A DNA stretch of 64,000 bases from Seriola aureovittata. Lineage: Eukaryota; Chordata; Actinopteri; Carangiformes; Carangidae. A program made the position numbers and the translations under genes. The stretch spans positions 33,035,701 through 33,099,700 of the forward strand of contig NC_079364.1 of the NCBI RefSeq assembly GCF_021018895.1, written 5' to 3'. Positions 36,401-48,622 of the stretch are shown here, piece by piece (position 1 is the first letter of the stretch; the number at the start of each line of letters is the position of its first letter). The notes below the pieces were generated by a model. That model was not told the DNA's origin. It was given only the letters and a program-made list of their open reading frames with translations, and ran no database searches.

Positions 36401-39400
36401 AAGTAGAAAGGGAAAAAGAGAAAATGTTTTTTTTCTTTCCTTTATTGTCGTCTTTTCTCTCCACATTCCAATAACTCTCAATAAGTCAAAATGCGATAGC
36501 AGTAACAAGCTGTGAGTTGTTTTGTCACACTAGTAATTTATGCCTATGTTATATTATGTTACGTTATGTTATGTCACTCTCCTTATCTTTTTCTCACCTC
36601 ACCAATTAAAAAACAAACCAAAAAAACAATCACTACACCTCTACCCTAGACACTATTTTATTAAACTTGCTATAAAGTAAAACACTGCACATAATCAGGG
36701 TCTAACTATCTGTAGTGTTAAATGATATTCACTGATTGATATTTCTTTTAAGCAGTGGTGGAAAATCGGAAAAGATTGTTATCTATTTACATGATTTCAC
36801 TTTATCATGGTATATTCTGAAACTTTCTTGTTATTACACAAAATCAACATCTTTTCCCACAATAACAAGAAGCTTCCATTTCTCTGTATCAGTGGCAGCA
36901 GTAGACTGTCATAGTCCTTTTACCTCTGAGTGTTAAGAACATTTAGAATATGAAAGCAACGTGACACGTCTTTCATCTACATGTGCATTGATCTTGTTTC
37001 TCTTGATCTTGTATTGATTGATCCTCTGACTGTTCCAGATGTCATCGATGATCCCATCCTGGAGCAAGGAGCAGTGGTCCTCAGAGGGTAAGAGTCACCA
37101 TAACACCAGTGCAGTGCTTACCATACACTGATTGGCGACCCGCCACAATATCAACACTGACCGCCATGTCTCGATTTTCTGTTTCTTTACTATTTCAAAT
37201 GGCTAAAGATTTATTACTTATTACATTGTAGAGCTGTGAAATGTGCATTGATACACTCAGCCCCTCCCCTCTCTCTCCGTCAGCCACAAATAGAAAGTCA
37301 TTCTGTGGGAAACGCTGCAGGGTTTTTAAAACTTTAATCAGTTTTCTACAAATTGCACTAAATCATTAATTGATCAGATATATTCTTACCAAAGTGAGTT
37401 ATTATTTATGATTTTATTACAATTACATTTGCTTAGTTTGTGTCTAATCCGAATGATTAGAGTCTTGGAGCTGAGAGCCACAGATGGGGGAGTGTTGAGA
37501 GACGGAGAAATGTTTTGTTGCCTTAGAGTTTTTCTGGTCTATTTTCACAATAAGAAAAATGTAGAATAACACTAATCTTATCCTTTTATCTGTTTTAATA
37601 TCAAATATTTTAGCCAGCTACAGTCACATGCATGAAGATTCTCAGTAAAGCAACTAAACACTTGTTCTTTATTCTTAATTTGGAAGTTTGTTTCATTTAA
37701 TTATGTAATTACTGTTATTTCCCCATGTGTTGTTCCCCTTGTGTGGTTTGTTACAGTCGGGCTTCTCTTCTCTAGATATTTAGATTCAGTGAACTTTTTC
37801 ACCTTTGTTCAGTTATTTGGTAAAAAAATCACCTTATTAGAAAAAGGTTTCTTCCTCAGCTGGGTCCAGTTTATCTGAGGCTTCTTGTTATCTGAGCTGG
37901 ACTCATAAATATAGTGCCCTGAGACAAAAAACAAAAGTGGAAATAATAGATATAATAAAATGAAACAACTATTGACATAGCAGAAAAGAACAGTGGCACG
38001 TAGCCTTCAAGTATTAAAGTAAACAAGACTGTTGAAATAAAGAGTCAGTCAACTTTTTATTGCAGAGCATTGTAATACTCTGAGACATAAAAATATGGAC
38101 ATATAATAGATATAATAATAAAATGAAACAACTTTTGACACTGCAAAAAAGAACAGTGGCATGTAGCCTTCAGGATTTAAAGTAAACAATACTTTGCTAG
38201 AATATAAGCAGTAAAAATTTTATTGCACAGCATTTCAACTGTGGTTTGGAAAGTGCGAAGGCACCGTTTACTATAATCTATAATCAACCCCTCACCATCC
38301 GCCTCAAAAGCAAAATATTTCCGTATGCGACTCCTCTGGCTTTTTCTTTGGACGAGCCGAGGTGCTGCAGCTCTTCCATTTGTTGTTGTGGCTAGACTGC
38401 AGCCTAGTAGTGGACGTTCCTCATCCTCCCTCGGGCAGAGGCGGAGCATGTGCTGTCCCGAGTCACTCAAATGTTGCCGGTGATGCAGTGATTAGTGTTA
38501 ATGTTCTTTGACACATGTTTTTGGTAGATTACTGTCACTTTTGAGGTAAGATACTTTTGCACCATGAGATAAGTTGCTCATACAGTTAATGATATCCTGC
38601 GTGTGCGCCATGAGACCTGATGCACGAGCTGCCTCCCTCAATAGGATATCAATCTTATGTTACTTTGTAAGAGGGTGACTATCAGTCTCGTCACGTGTCG
38701 GTACTTTTCGATGCCTTCGATACCACGAAAAAACGTGGTATCGACGTGGTACCAAAGTATCGGTTCTGGTGACAACCCTACTCCCCAACACACATTTCTG
38801 ACTGACCACAGAGCAGTTTCATTAAAGAAGCTATTTGTAAGTTTTGCTATAGCTACATAGCCAACATTAGCATTAAAAGCTGTTTACTTACCAGTCTTGC
38901 CAAGAGCTTCAGTCATTGTTGTGTTTACAATACCAAAGGTTATAATACGTCCTCTGAGCAGCTGCGTCTTCAGGACAGACTGGAGGCAACAGTGACTTGG
39001 TATTGGAGAGTGACAAGACTCCGACCAGTCCAGAGCTGGCTGTTTAGCATGCTAACATCAGTAAAAGAGAATAAGTGATAGAAATGGAAGCAAAACAAGA
39101 GGAGTGCTTTCCACCTGTGGAGACAGCTGTTGGTGAGTAAAGGAATGAAGTTTGATGCTGAACTCACAGCGTTTCTTCTAGACTGGTAAATAAACAGCTT
39201 CTAATGCTTGCGTTAGCTATGTAGCAATAACAAAAGGTACCAATAGCTGCTTTTTAAATAGCAAGAAGAAGAAAACTGACCTCATCTCTGTGAGATGATG
39301 ACTCTGTAGTCATGTTCAAAAGGAGTATCTGTGGTGTTCCTTTGGTAAAACACCTTCCTGTGTCACAGGTATGTGATTGAGCGTATAAACACAGAGGACC

Positions 39401-42400
39401 CTGCTCGACACGTCAGCTCTGAGGACCTCGGAGGAAGGCCGGACGAGCACCAGGATCCGCAGGTCAAAGAGGTGGTGGAACAACTGCTCAAGATTGCAGA
39501 TGATTTGAACAGAAACGCTGAGTTCCAACGGTAAGCTGCATCATCTACAAATATAGACCACATCAGTTCACATCTTGGTCTTGAACACAGATCTGTCTAT
39601 AAGTATGTTTTCCATTCACCATTTGTTATGTATTTTCAACTTGCACATGAAAAACCTGAGTGGAATCACTGGAAATTTGAAAATAACCACTCAATTAAGA
39701 CTCCAGGCTCCTCTAAAACCCTCAGCACTGTTTGAAAACCTGAGGGTTTTGTGAAAAAAAACCTGACACTAAAATCTTTGTTCTTCAGCCTCTGAAGCAG
39801 ATAGAAACATGAAATAAAAACCATTTGAGAGCTTAAACCTTTGACTTTTATTGTAAATCATTGGTTTTGCCTTGGAAAGTGTAGAGACTGGGAAAACAAG
39901 CACATTTGTCAACATTCTCAGTTCAGTTGAATTTTTTAACATCTGGTATTTTTTTTTAAATGTTGATGAGCATTGGGTAGTCAGTGATTTAAAATAAAAA
40001 CACAAGTATATATATTCATGCAGGTGTGTGTGCTGCACATGCACGCACAGGGGCGACAGAGTCCCTGATCATTCCACACCTTTTTATCAGATGCAATCAT
40101 GGACGAGCTTGTTGCCAAAAAGGAAATAAAATCACTATCTTAAGAATATTTTGGTTTCAAACGGGATGCAACCAGCGAGACAAAGGACCTGAAAGAAACT
40201 ATTTGCCGTCTTTGCAAACATAAAAGATTCTAACGCGATGAAATGGTATAAAAATGTAATATCATGATTATCGTGACCAACATGATCACAGTTATCAGTA
40301 TTATCACAGTGTTGTTAAAATGTGCTGAAAATGTTCGCAAAGTAACAACACACACACTGAAATAATTTCACCAATGGAATGTTCGCATTTAAACATTAAA
40401 ATAATATCTGTGTCACAGACTGGTGCAGCTTTTCAGCCTTTACAGCTACAGAGACACACACAGGAGAGACGTCTCGTCAATGGTTGGAGAAATGTGTGGT
40501 GAAAATGGGGGAGAGAGGGTGAGGGAAAGAAAGAGAAAAGAACACATTGAGATTGTTTATTGTAAAACTGGTTGAGACTGTAAGATTAAGAGTTAACAAA
40601 AAAAGGGAAACTCAAGCTATACTTTTTATTTCATTTTTCTACTTCAGCACTTTAAGCACATTTTGCAGAAGCTCTCTGTTATGTAGTTATGATTTATTAT
40701 AGAGCTTATTTCCTTGAAATGAGAAAAGAACATTTAATTATCTTTAGAGAAGCAATTAGATCTCAGTCAAGGTGAACTATGGGAGATGAAGGAGCGATCT
40801 GTCAGACAGATGTTTATGAAGAAAAGGTTGATCCTTCAGTGGAGTTCAGAGACTTGGAGCAGTGAAGCTGTTCTGGAGACACATGGTGGAACCAACAGCT
40901 GACTAAGACACTTCATGTTGGTTTGTCCTTTAAAACTTTTCCAATTCTTTCAGTTGTGTTGTCTCAGTTTAGTTAAGTAGTTTAGTAGTGTTAAGTGTTG
41001 ATCCATAAGAAGATATATTTGTGGTTTTAAGAACCAAAAACCATCTCAGTGTTTAACATCTCCTCTCTCAGGCTTCTCCCTGGAGCTTTATTTACATTTG
41101 GTCAGTGAGCCAATCAGAAGAGAGGAGGCTCTGAGCCTCTCTTCTGATTGTTTTCTTTTGTTTTCTGAGTCATCTAATAAAAATATGGCAGATTTCAGGT
41201 AAACACTCGGATGGGTGCAGGTGGGTGGGACTTGGGGCAAGGCTGAGGACAGTGACTGCTTTGTTGTGACATCACAAAGTTCCAGAAGTCCTGACGGCTG
41301 GTTTTAAGGCTCAGTTTCTGAATACAGGCTGTGTGCATTTCTCTGTGGACTGCGGCTTTGATACTTTCACAGTGTTAATATAGAAGCTAGACCTGATCTA
41401 TAATCAAACTACACATGGACATCTACCTTTATACTATATGGACCTTTAATGTGTCACCTGTCTGTATCTACTGTAAACACTAATTGTGATGAAAGACAAA
41501 CTTGAGAGAAACCTGGCAGTAAAGTGAAGTCATATTAAACCATTTCCATCTGTCCTTTTCCTCCCATCAGACTGATCAGCCAGGTTCAGGGTAACTGCGC
41601 TCAGGACATCTTCATGCAGGTGGCCAGGAGCATCTTTGCTGACGGCATCAACTGGGGTCGAGTGGTGGCGCTCTTCCACCTGGCCTACAGACTCATACAC
41701 AAGGTAGCATATTGACACAGGTATCTCACAGAGCAGTGCTTCTCAGCAGGGCTGATCTTTGAAGTCAGGTACCAGTTTTTATGAAGATGCTGGGTCAGGG
41801 TTAGGGATACCCAGTGGTTGCCCAGTAGAGTTAGAAAGGTGATCTGTGTACTTTCATAAGTTGAATTATTCTGAGCTATTAATACTATGTGCCCCTAGAG
41901 TATGGAATGTGCTCCAAAACGTCTATTTTGATGTCCGCTTTGATAAGTCAAATTTTCCCGTCCTAAGACCACATAAAATGCCGTGTTAACACACCAACTT
42001 TGAGTGTCTTGAGGCGTTTAAGACATTATATGTATATACTGTATATATACATATACATACATATGTATATATACATATACAGTATATATACTGTATGTGA
42101 TGTGAATTTACTGTACTATAAATGATGGTATCATAGTAGGTCTCCTTTTTTCAAAACACAGATCAATAAATTGCACACAAAATGCAAAGTGCCACAAATG
42201 TGCTGCAAAATGAAACATCATTGAAAATATCATAAAAACATCTAAAAATCAAGTATTTGCATCAAATGCAGTGTAGAATAGTAAATTCTTGGATTTACCT
42301 CGTTCTAAATCTAAAGCTCTTCTGTCTTCCATAGGTTTGTATATACATTTTTAAAGTAACAGGACAGATCTGTTGAGAGGCTGAACTGTTCACAGTACAG

Positions 42401-43625
42401 TAAACACCAATGTAATGTTGAAACACAATATAGTTATTTTTCCAACATGTAACTGTTGGAACTGCAGTACAGTGTTGTGTCTGAGCAGGTTTTACTCTCT
42501 CTTTTCTGCATTTCTCTTTTTCTAAAGTAGTCAGGTTTTTATCAAAACATCAAAACAATCGGAGTCTAAGTCTGAAGCTCTGGTGAAAAGGTTTCATCCA
42601 TTAGTGACAATGTTGAAGTGACTGACTGACTTTGCAGGTTTTGACACATGAAAAAGGTTTTGATTGTTTTAGAGGCTTTTGTACAGGTGATTTAGTTTTA
42701 GGAGAAATGCATTAAGTGTTTGGAGAACTGCATTAAGTGTTGTGAGAATGATGTTTCTGATGAGTGAATTGCATAAAAGCAATCGAGAAAAACTGTAATG
42801 TGGTGTGTTGATCTAAATGCCACCAGATGGCAGTGTTAGAGCACATATGACAACCTGTTGGGTTCAGCAAGCCTTTGATTTCAATGTAAACTGTTTAAGA
42901 TCCATTCTGATTAGTGAACGCACACATATGGTCTGTTGTCCACCCTCTGGACAGGAATGAGAACCTGTGGAGGAAGTAGAGACAGAGCAGGTGAGTGGCG
43001 GAGCAGGAGTGGAGCACCTGAAACACTCATATATACTTCATACAAACAGATACTTGAACTGTTCGCACTGAAACCCGCTCAGGTTCACCACTCACAGTGT
43101 TTCATTGTGTGTCAAATGGACCTCCATCAAAAAAAAAAAGGGGGGGGGGTAGACGCCAACCAATGACATGGAAGTAGGAAGTATTCAAAATGTGCATTAT
43201 TAACGCAGACATCAAAATAGACGTACTGGGCCAATCTGCGTTCCATACTAGAGCAGCTTTAAAACCTGGTTTTAGTAGCTGACCACTGGTCTGTACTGAC
43301 TGGACCAGTGATTTGTGTTTTAAAGGCACTGACCACCAACCATCTAGAGAACATCAGGAGGGTCATCGGCTGGGTCCTTCAGGTCATCAGAGAGCAGCTC
43401 TACTCTTGGCTCATACAGCAGGGAGGCTGGGTGAGTAAAGAGTCAGTGGTGTGGTTTTGTGGTTCAACATGTGGACTGGTTGGCAGGATCCAAAAGCCTT
43501 AATTTTGCTCTCTTTATGTTTTTCAGGAGGGGGTGATCGGTGGCTTTTCTCGGTGGAGGACTCTCGCCACAGTAGCATCAGTAGCATTGGTGGTAGCCAT
43601 TGTTTACTACAGGAAGACACGCTGA
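33486..43625 (+). CDS. bax: Apoptosis regulator BAX-like (probably the fish Baxb paralogue)
   Basis: Six exons join in frame with GT-AG introns: 33,486-33,552; 37,039-37,087; 39,369-39,530; 41,571-41,703; 43,326-43,430; 43,527-43,625. They encode 204 residues (human BAX has 192). A BH3 helix lies at about 74-88 ([14 protein letters not shown]), BH1 at 117-136 ([18 protein letters not shown]), BH2 at 165-175 ([11 protein letters not shown]), and a C-terminal membrane anchor at about 184-200 is followed by RKTR. Bax moves from cytosol to the outer mitochondrial membrane and forms pores that release cytochrome c. The NWGR and QGGW motifs are intact. The BH3 has Ala-82 where human BAX has Gly-67, and Val-74 for the first Leu, but keeps Asp-83. 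The N-terminal 30 residues are acidic and unlike human BAX, and the tail lacks the human TPTWQ segment. This is why I suspect the divergent teleost paralogue, baxb. The ATG lies in GGAGCCATGG, a strong context. Introns 2 and 3 hold hAT and MITE relics. Confidence 0.92.
33553..37038 (+). other. bax intron 1
   Basis: This 3.5 kb intron has donor AAG|GTATGT and acceptor TTCCAG. The first 600 bp are GC-richer (CpG-bearing, with repeated AACCTAACC-like runs at 33,705-33,790) and probably belong to the promoter-proximal region. The rest is AT-rich, with no element that I recognise. Confidence 0.8.
37937..38790 (-). mobile_element. hAT (ZBED-type) transposon relic in bax intron 2
   Basis: The right end on the minus strand begins AGGGTTGTCACCAGAACCGA and runs into GGTACCACGTCGATACCACG, the familiar start of ZBED-type hAT elements. 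Downstream on the minus strand (38,470 to about 38,300) a frame gives [17 protein letters not shown] and [19 protein letters not shown], a BED zinc-finger-like start. It then breaks off. The left part (37,937-38,260) contains a head-to-tail duplication of about 160 bp that shares GATATAATAAAATGAAACAA, AAGAACAGTGGCA and GTAGCCTTCA. Confidence 0.65.
38824..39256. mobile_element. Foldback MITE in bax intron 2
   Basis: The left arm (AAAGAAGCTATTTGTAAG, CATAGCCAACATTAGC, AGCTGTTTACTTACCAGTCT) is complementary, with mismatches, to the right arm (AGACTGGTAAATAAACAGCT, GCGTTAGCTATGTAGC, AATAGCTGCTTTTT). It is about 430 bp long and non-coding. Related cores lie at 10,880-11,010 and 50,478-50,650. Confidence 0.75.
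40020..40400 (+). pseudogene. hAT transposase relic (BED zinc-finger start) in bax intron 3
   Basis: From an ATG at about 40,099 the plus strand reads [14 protein letters not shown], a stop, then [20 protein letters not shown] and CRLCKHK. This matches the opening of BED-finger hAT transposases, where an aromatic YFGF is followed by a C-x2-C pair. The in-frame TAA and the loss of everything downstream make it a relic. The following TGATTATCGTGACCAACATG sequence is also typical of these elements. Confidence 0.6.
40989..41453 (-). repeat. Dispersed repeat copy B in bax intron 3 (inverted relative to copy A at 4,488)
   Basis: The reverse complement from TTAAAGGTCCATATAG through TTTGATTATAGATCAGGTCT and AACACTGTGAAAGTATCAAA to CTTAAAACCACAAATATAT follows copy A with small gaps. 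About 140 bp extra in the middle distinguishes it from copy A. A strong hairpin lies at 41,118-41,155 (AATCAGAAGAGAGG pairs with CCTCTCTTCTGATT). Confidence 0.7.
42027..42098. repeat. AT-rich palindrome in bax intron 4
   Basis: ATATACTGTATATATACATA on the left pairs with TATGTATATATACATATACA and CAGTATATATAC on the right around a central CATACATATG. Together they could form an extended cruciform of about 70 bp. Confidence 0.8.
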
Positions 43626-43692
43626 GACCATCACACCTCACGGCTTTCCAATCAGGGTTGCAGCCCCACCTCTGCGGTAAACGCAGCTTGTT

Positions 43693-43698
43693 AATAAA
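43693..43698 (+). terminator. Likely bax polyadenylation signal
   Basis: A canonical AATAAA lies 68 bp after the bax stop codon, in TTGTTAATAAAGACGG, giving a short 3' UTR. Confidence 0.6.
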
Positions 43699-43719
43699 GA
43701 CGGTTTCTGGACATTAATT

Positions 43720-46700
43720 ACAATTATTCCTCAACCTCCATCTCGGTAACCAGAGGGGGTCTAGTACTGTAATTACAGGCGGGAAAACCTCCTCTCCTCT
43801 CAGGATTTCAAGAACACAAAAGTGCATTAACATCCGGCTCTGCTCCGGTCGTCTCCGTCACCTTCACCAGCAATGATTCAGTGCCTTCCATGAAATTACA
43901 AGAGCAGCTGTAGTACACCTGTAGCCGCCATGTTGGAGGTTCTCAGCTCTTTTCAACACAAGAACAGTGGTCCTCTGACAGAACAAAGGACCTAATCCTA
44001 CTTAGACCAGATCTCAGGTCCATTCTTAATGGTCTTCATCAGTTCTTGGGTCTGAGGAGAATTGAGCGGGAAGTCCCCGGAGGGGACGTGAAAACACCTG
44101 ATTACACCAACAACATCTGCTGCATCTGAATTCAGCCAATCAAACTTCCACAAATGAGTGACTTGAATGTACTGTAGTTTCACCTTGTCATCTTGTGCCT
44201 CACATTTTGTCAATGTTGTTTTTTTGGCTGAGAGGCAGCCATGTTTGCTCCTGAGTGAACCAGGCCTGTGTCTCTTTTGTACATGGTTTAACTGCCTGCT
44301 GAGAGCTGGGTAAAGTAACACTGGCCAGCAGTCTGCATCACCTGGAAGCAAACTCCTGTGAACCACTCCTCCAGTTGTTTTGTTTTGTTTGTTCTTTCAG
44401 TGGACCAGGCCCTCTCAGCTTCAGGTAGATAGTCGAGACAGTCGCAGGTCCTTCAGGTGTCCATTTTTCAAACTTCCACAGAATTTAAAAGAGTTGCAAA
44501 GTGGGAGGATGCTCTGGTTTCTGAAGTAGATGAATGGAAACAGGTACGTCCTGGCTAATGCAACAATACAATAAGTTTATATTATAGTCAACAGTTTGAA
44601 TTATTTGTGCTTCATTTGTAAAAAAAAAAAACATGAATTTCCATCACCTGGTGGACGATCCTCGGTCACCACGGCTACGCAAAACGAGGCAAAGAGATGT
44701 AGCACATTCAGTCAACTGTTTTCCCAGCAGACATTTTAAGCTTGAATAGCACCACATAAACGATGGCTGTGTTTAGTCCTGTCAGCTCCAGGGCTCTCGT
44801 GCTTTACCCCTCAGTGGAACATTGTTAATGTGGTTAGTTCCACCTGTGCTTCTTCTTGTGACAAGTCAGATGTCTCCCGTGGAAAATGACGATTTCCAAC
44901 AAAATGCAACGTCGGAGTTTCTAAATTTATCTAGTGAAGTAACTTGAACTGGTTCTTGGATCGTTAGATTTCTACAAAGTGTCATCTGAGGCTTCTGCTC
45001 GCAGCAGGATTTCAGCTTTCAAAGCACACACTCCTGTACCTGTGAATTTTTACTTTTTTAAAAAGACATTTTCTATACACTCAACATAGTAGCCTCTTTT
45101 GTACTGACTTAACCAAAGACTTTCATCTAAACAATCTAACCTTTGTCTGTGCAGGAGGTGAATGTGACTTAGTTCTTACTGACCGGATACTGGATGCATC
45201 CTTCCACCTGGCAACTCTGCAGATGTGCTGAAGCACTTCTGTTCTAGACGGTGACACTTTAGTCCTGGTGTTGATTCTGTTTACAGAGAGTCACTCTATC
45301 AGCTAACTAGCATAGTATATGGGTGAGTCTCTCTAGAACTGTAGAGTCATGTTAGCGTTCGAAGACATGTTGAAGTGCTGACCTCTCTGTCTGTGATCAT
45401 GTTCCTTCTGCGTGTGAATGTCGTCGAATGCATGTGACAGATGTTAAGCTTGTCAGACGACTGCATAACAACCATCATCATCAGTGATCTGACTAAGTTA
45501 GACACTGACCCACCATCAGATGACTGTCACACAGTCATCTCACCACAGCAACAGGTCACATGATTACAATAATAAATAATCAGAGGTAAAGGCTACAGAG
45601 CAAACTGCGAAATTTAACCTGCCTGACACCTGCAGTCACAGTAACACTCCTCACTCACCCCACTATGAACACTGATTGAATAATGATCTGTATAATAGTG
45701 TCTTTTGTCACATGTGACCAGTGTTTTCAGATGTGTTCACATTGTATCCTGAGCGGAAGTGGTCACCTGTGTCACTTTGGTCTGCATATGGAGACGGAGT
45801 GTAAAGTAGTACTACTCATCCAACATCAGTCTTCTCTTTTTCCAGCAGTTGCTTGTGCAGTATTTCAACTTCGTTCTCACACCAGTGAGTTTTCATGATG
45901 AACAGATACTGGTAGATTTTTAAACTTATGCAACTGTTGCCAAAAAAAGCTTATTTATGTGCTTTAGTTTTTACATTTGTAATATTGTGTATGAAACAGG
46001 ATCACACCTGAGGAGAGGGAACTTCTAGAGGCCATTCTTTACAGTTGTGGGGAAACTGGTTTATAAATAAAGAGGTAATTATTTAAATGATTTTTTTTAC
46101 TTGTAGCAGCGTGTTTGGGTCAGGTGGTCTGATGGAAACTGGATGATTGTGGTGATTTAAATGGAAACGGTGAGTGCGGTTGTTATCGAGCACCACATAA
46201 GCTTGTGTCAAGTATTTTTGCTACGGAACTGATCGTGCACTTTGAAGAGAGAAATCACACTATTTATCTGCTCTCCTATGGTTTAATGTAACATGGTGAC
46301 TATTTTAATGATCTCATTGGAGTTTTCTTAATTTTGTGAATAAATTTCAGATGTATTATATCACTCGTTCCTATGTGTGTGTTCTGAGTCATCCAGTTTC
46401 AGTGGAGCCCTGACATGAGGTGACTTTGTCTGTTGTTCCAGTTCTCACATCACAGTGTGCAAACCTGTATGTCATCAGCCCTCAGCAAGGCAGTAGCTCC
46501 TGAGCTCATATCCTCACTTCCTGTTTTCAAATCATTGGATGTGCACTTTCTGAGATAATTCCAGCACATTTTGAAGTCAGTCTATTTAAATTTGGATTAA
46601 TTAAGGTTTAGGTCGGATAAAGGATACAGTATTTCCTCCCCAGAATCTGTATTTGTGGTGGTGTGGAGACGGCTTTCAAACAGCATTTAGGCCTTATAAG

Positions 46701-46994
46701 AAAAAAAAATACAGAAAGCATAGATGATTAAAGAAAAGTTTTATTTTTGTGTGTCTAGTCAAAACTTTCTGGGAATTTTTATCAGATCTTTTATCAAGCT
46801 TATGAACAGCTGCAGCAGTTACTCTGTAACTGTGAATTAATTCTCTACAAGCACAGAAACAATCTGTTAACAAAACACTGACACGTCATTAAGTTTATTA
46901 CATTTACAATTATTTCCACATCCAGCAGTTACACATCAGCGTGTTGATTCATGTGGTGTCTTTGTCACCTGATGAATCTCTCTTATAGCTTTGT
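43720..46994. other. Intergenic between bax and rwdd3 (left part)
   Basis: No exon is supported. A 122-residue minus-strand frame at 43,998-44,366 is the longest and has fairly ordinary amino-acid composition, but I recognise no domain and see no splice or promoter context that would decide. Confidence 0.45.
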
Positions 46995-47460
46995 TCGGGT
47001 CAGTGGTAGAAGGAAAAGTGACAAAACATTCATACACAAGTATCATCAGCAGTAGTTACCATGGTAACTATCTCCTAATAATAATTCGCTCTGACATCAT
47101 CAGATGTGGTTACTGATGTGGTTGCTCCAGGTGGAGCTGCTTTAACAACCTAGGGGTCTGAGGGGTCATCACATGATTCATGGGAGAAGAAGAAGAAGAA
47201 ACAAAGTTCAGCTGCACAAATCTGTTTTCAGTTTCTGCACTTTTCTGTTATGTTTGATTTTTTACTGAAATGTTGGATCATTTAACGTCTGTTGGGTAAA
47301 ATGGAGAGGAAATGGCATCACAGCTAAGCAACGATTTATTGTAAGCAATGTTCAACATGTGGTGACTAATCACAGTCTATCTGTCAAATAAATGTAGTAC
47401 AACATTTTCCTCTGAAATGTGGAGTAGAAGCATTAAGTAACCTAAATGTAAACAATAAAC
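46995..47460. repeat. Probable hAT-like MITE ('cagtggtagaaggaaaagtgac')
   Basis: The left end CAGTGGTAGAAGGAAAAGTG and the internal CAACATTTTCCTCTGAAATG, then GGAGTAGAAGCATTAAGTAA, match the order in the MITE at 27,000-27,209. The boundaries are approximate. Confidence 0.4.
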
Positions 47461-48622
47461 ACCAAGTTGTGAGGGAACTGGGAGGCATGCCCCTCACTAA
47501 GGTGAAAAGACACACACACTGACTGTAAAGTTGCACAAACTAATACAGGAAGTTCATTTTTGATATGTTGTGCTTTTATTTTTGAACCCCACTAACCACC
47601 ATCTCCTTGAGGTCTACTTCCAGGGGCGTTTTTTCATGGAGCGGTTTGTTTGTTATGTATTTTATTTATGTTGGTGTGTATGTAAACATTGATAATGAAA
47701 TAAAAGCTGTGTGTGTCTGCTGTTTGCTGCTGAGTAGGTCATGGACAGATGCTGTTTCTCTGAAAACAGCTGCTGCAGCTTCAAACAGCAGCACTGACTG
47801 TAAAGCTGTTGGCTATAGAACAAAAACTGTGATATTGATAATAATTCTCTGTGTACAGGAGGATTTCTTTCTCCAGGCCAGAGGCCCAGCTAACGACTCC
47901 TCCTGCTTCCCTGCTGAGCCTGATCCTGATCCTGACCGGAAGCTGAGTAGGGTCATCTGGAGGTTGTAAATCAAACCATATGTTCTCCCTCCTCTGTGTC
48001 TGAGCCTTGAGCCAGTTCATGACCCTGTTGTTGTTTATTTGGTTTGTAAAAGTTATCTCCTCTACATAGACAATACAATTACATTAACATCTGTAGCATC
48101 TGGCTGCTTTACCAGCCCTGATGAGCTAAACCAGCCAAAGTGGTGACTGACAGGAGTTAGCAGCTGTCTTCTGTGAGATTTGTGTCTTTAACCCTTTAAT
48201 ATTAGCAGGGGTTGATTTTGAATGCAACACATTATTTGCTAATGTTACAGCACATTTTTTGAACCCGTTTTTAAACCTAAAATAAAATAAAGTATCATTT
48301 CAGCTCTGCAATTAAACATCTTCTTTTTAGTGTGAGTGCAGAGATTCTTTCAGCACCGCGGTGTCGAGGTCGAGACAAAGTGTTTTTATTATTTTTTTAT
48401 TTTATTTTTTACCTTTCGGCTTCCGGTTCCGCTCACCGGAAGGAACCTGTGGAGCGGAAATGATGTTCTCGATGTGCGAAATTACCCGGACGACGGAGGT
48501 GTGGACAAGTGCCGCCGCCTGTAGTTAATGCAGGCATAAGTAAATGTATCAGCAAAGATCCTCTGTGTTTAATAACATGTCGCATGTGTAGGGTTGTTAA
48601 AGAGAAGATGACGTCATGAATT
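47461..48622. other. Intergenic upstream of rwdd3
   Basis: The last 270 bp (48,350-48,620) become GC-richer (GGCTTCCGGTTCCGCTCACC, then GGAAGGAACC), with repeated CCGGAAG-like ETS-type motifs. This is compatible with a housekeeping, TATA-less rwdd3 promoter and 5' UTR. Otherwise nothing is recognised. Confidence 0.45.
48418..48470 (+). promoter_or_regulatory. Possible rwdd3 core promoter, ETS-type CCGGAAG sites
   Basis: GCTTCCGG and CACCGGAAGG are opposite-strand matches to the ETS core CCGGAAG, spaced about 15 bp apart and about 185 bp before the rwdd3 start codon. Paired ETS sites are common at TATA-less promoters. The assignment is an inference. Confidence 0.3.

Noticed and set aside
43998..44366. 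122-residue minus-strand frame downstream of bax
   Set aside because: No recognised domain, no flanking exon structure and no conserved motif. It was kept only as a note in the intergenic entry.
47607..47969. 120-residue plus-strand frame upstream of rwdd3
   Set aside because: Its composition is ordinary for non-coding DNA, it has no motif, and it is not in phase with any plausible splice site leading to rwdd3.
48336..48524. 62-residue frame before rwdd3 as an upstream coding exon
   Set aside because: It overlaps the GC-richer presumed promoter or 5' UTR. The rwdd3 start at 48,623 already matches the family N-terminus ([11 protein letters not shown]).
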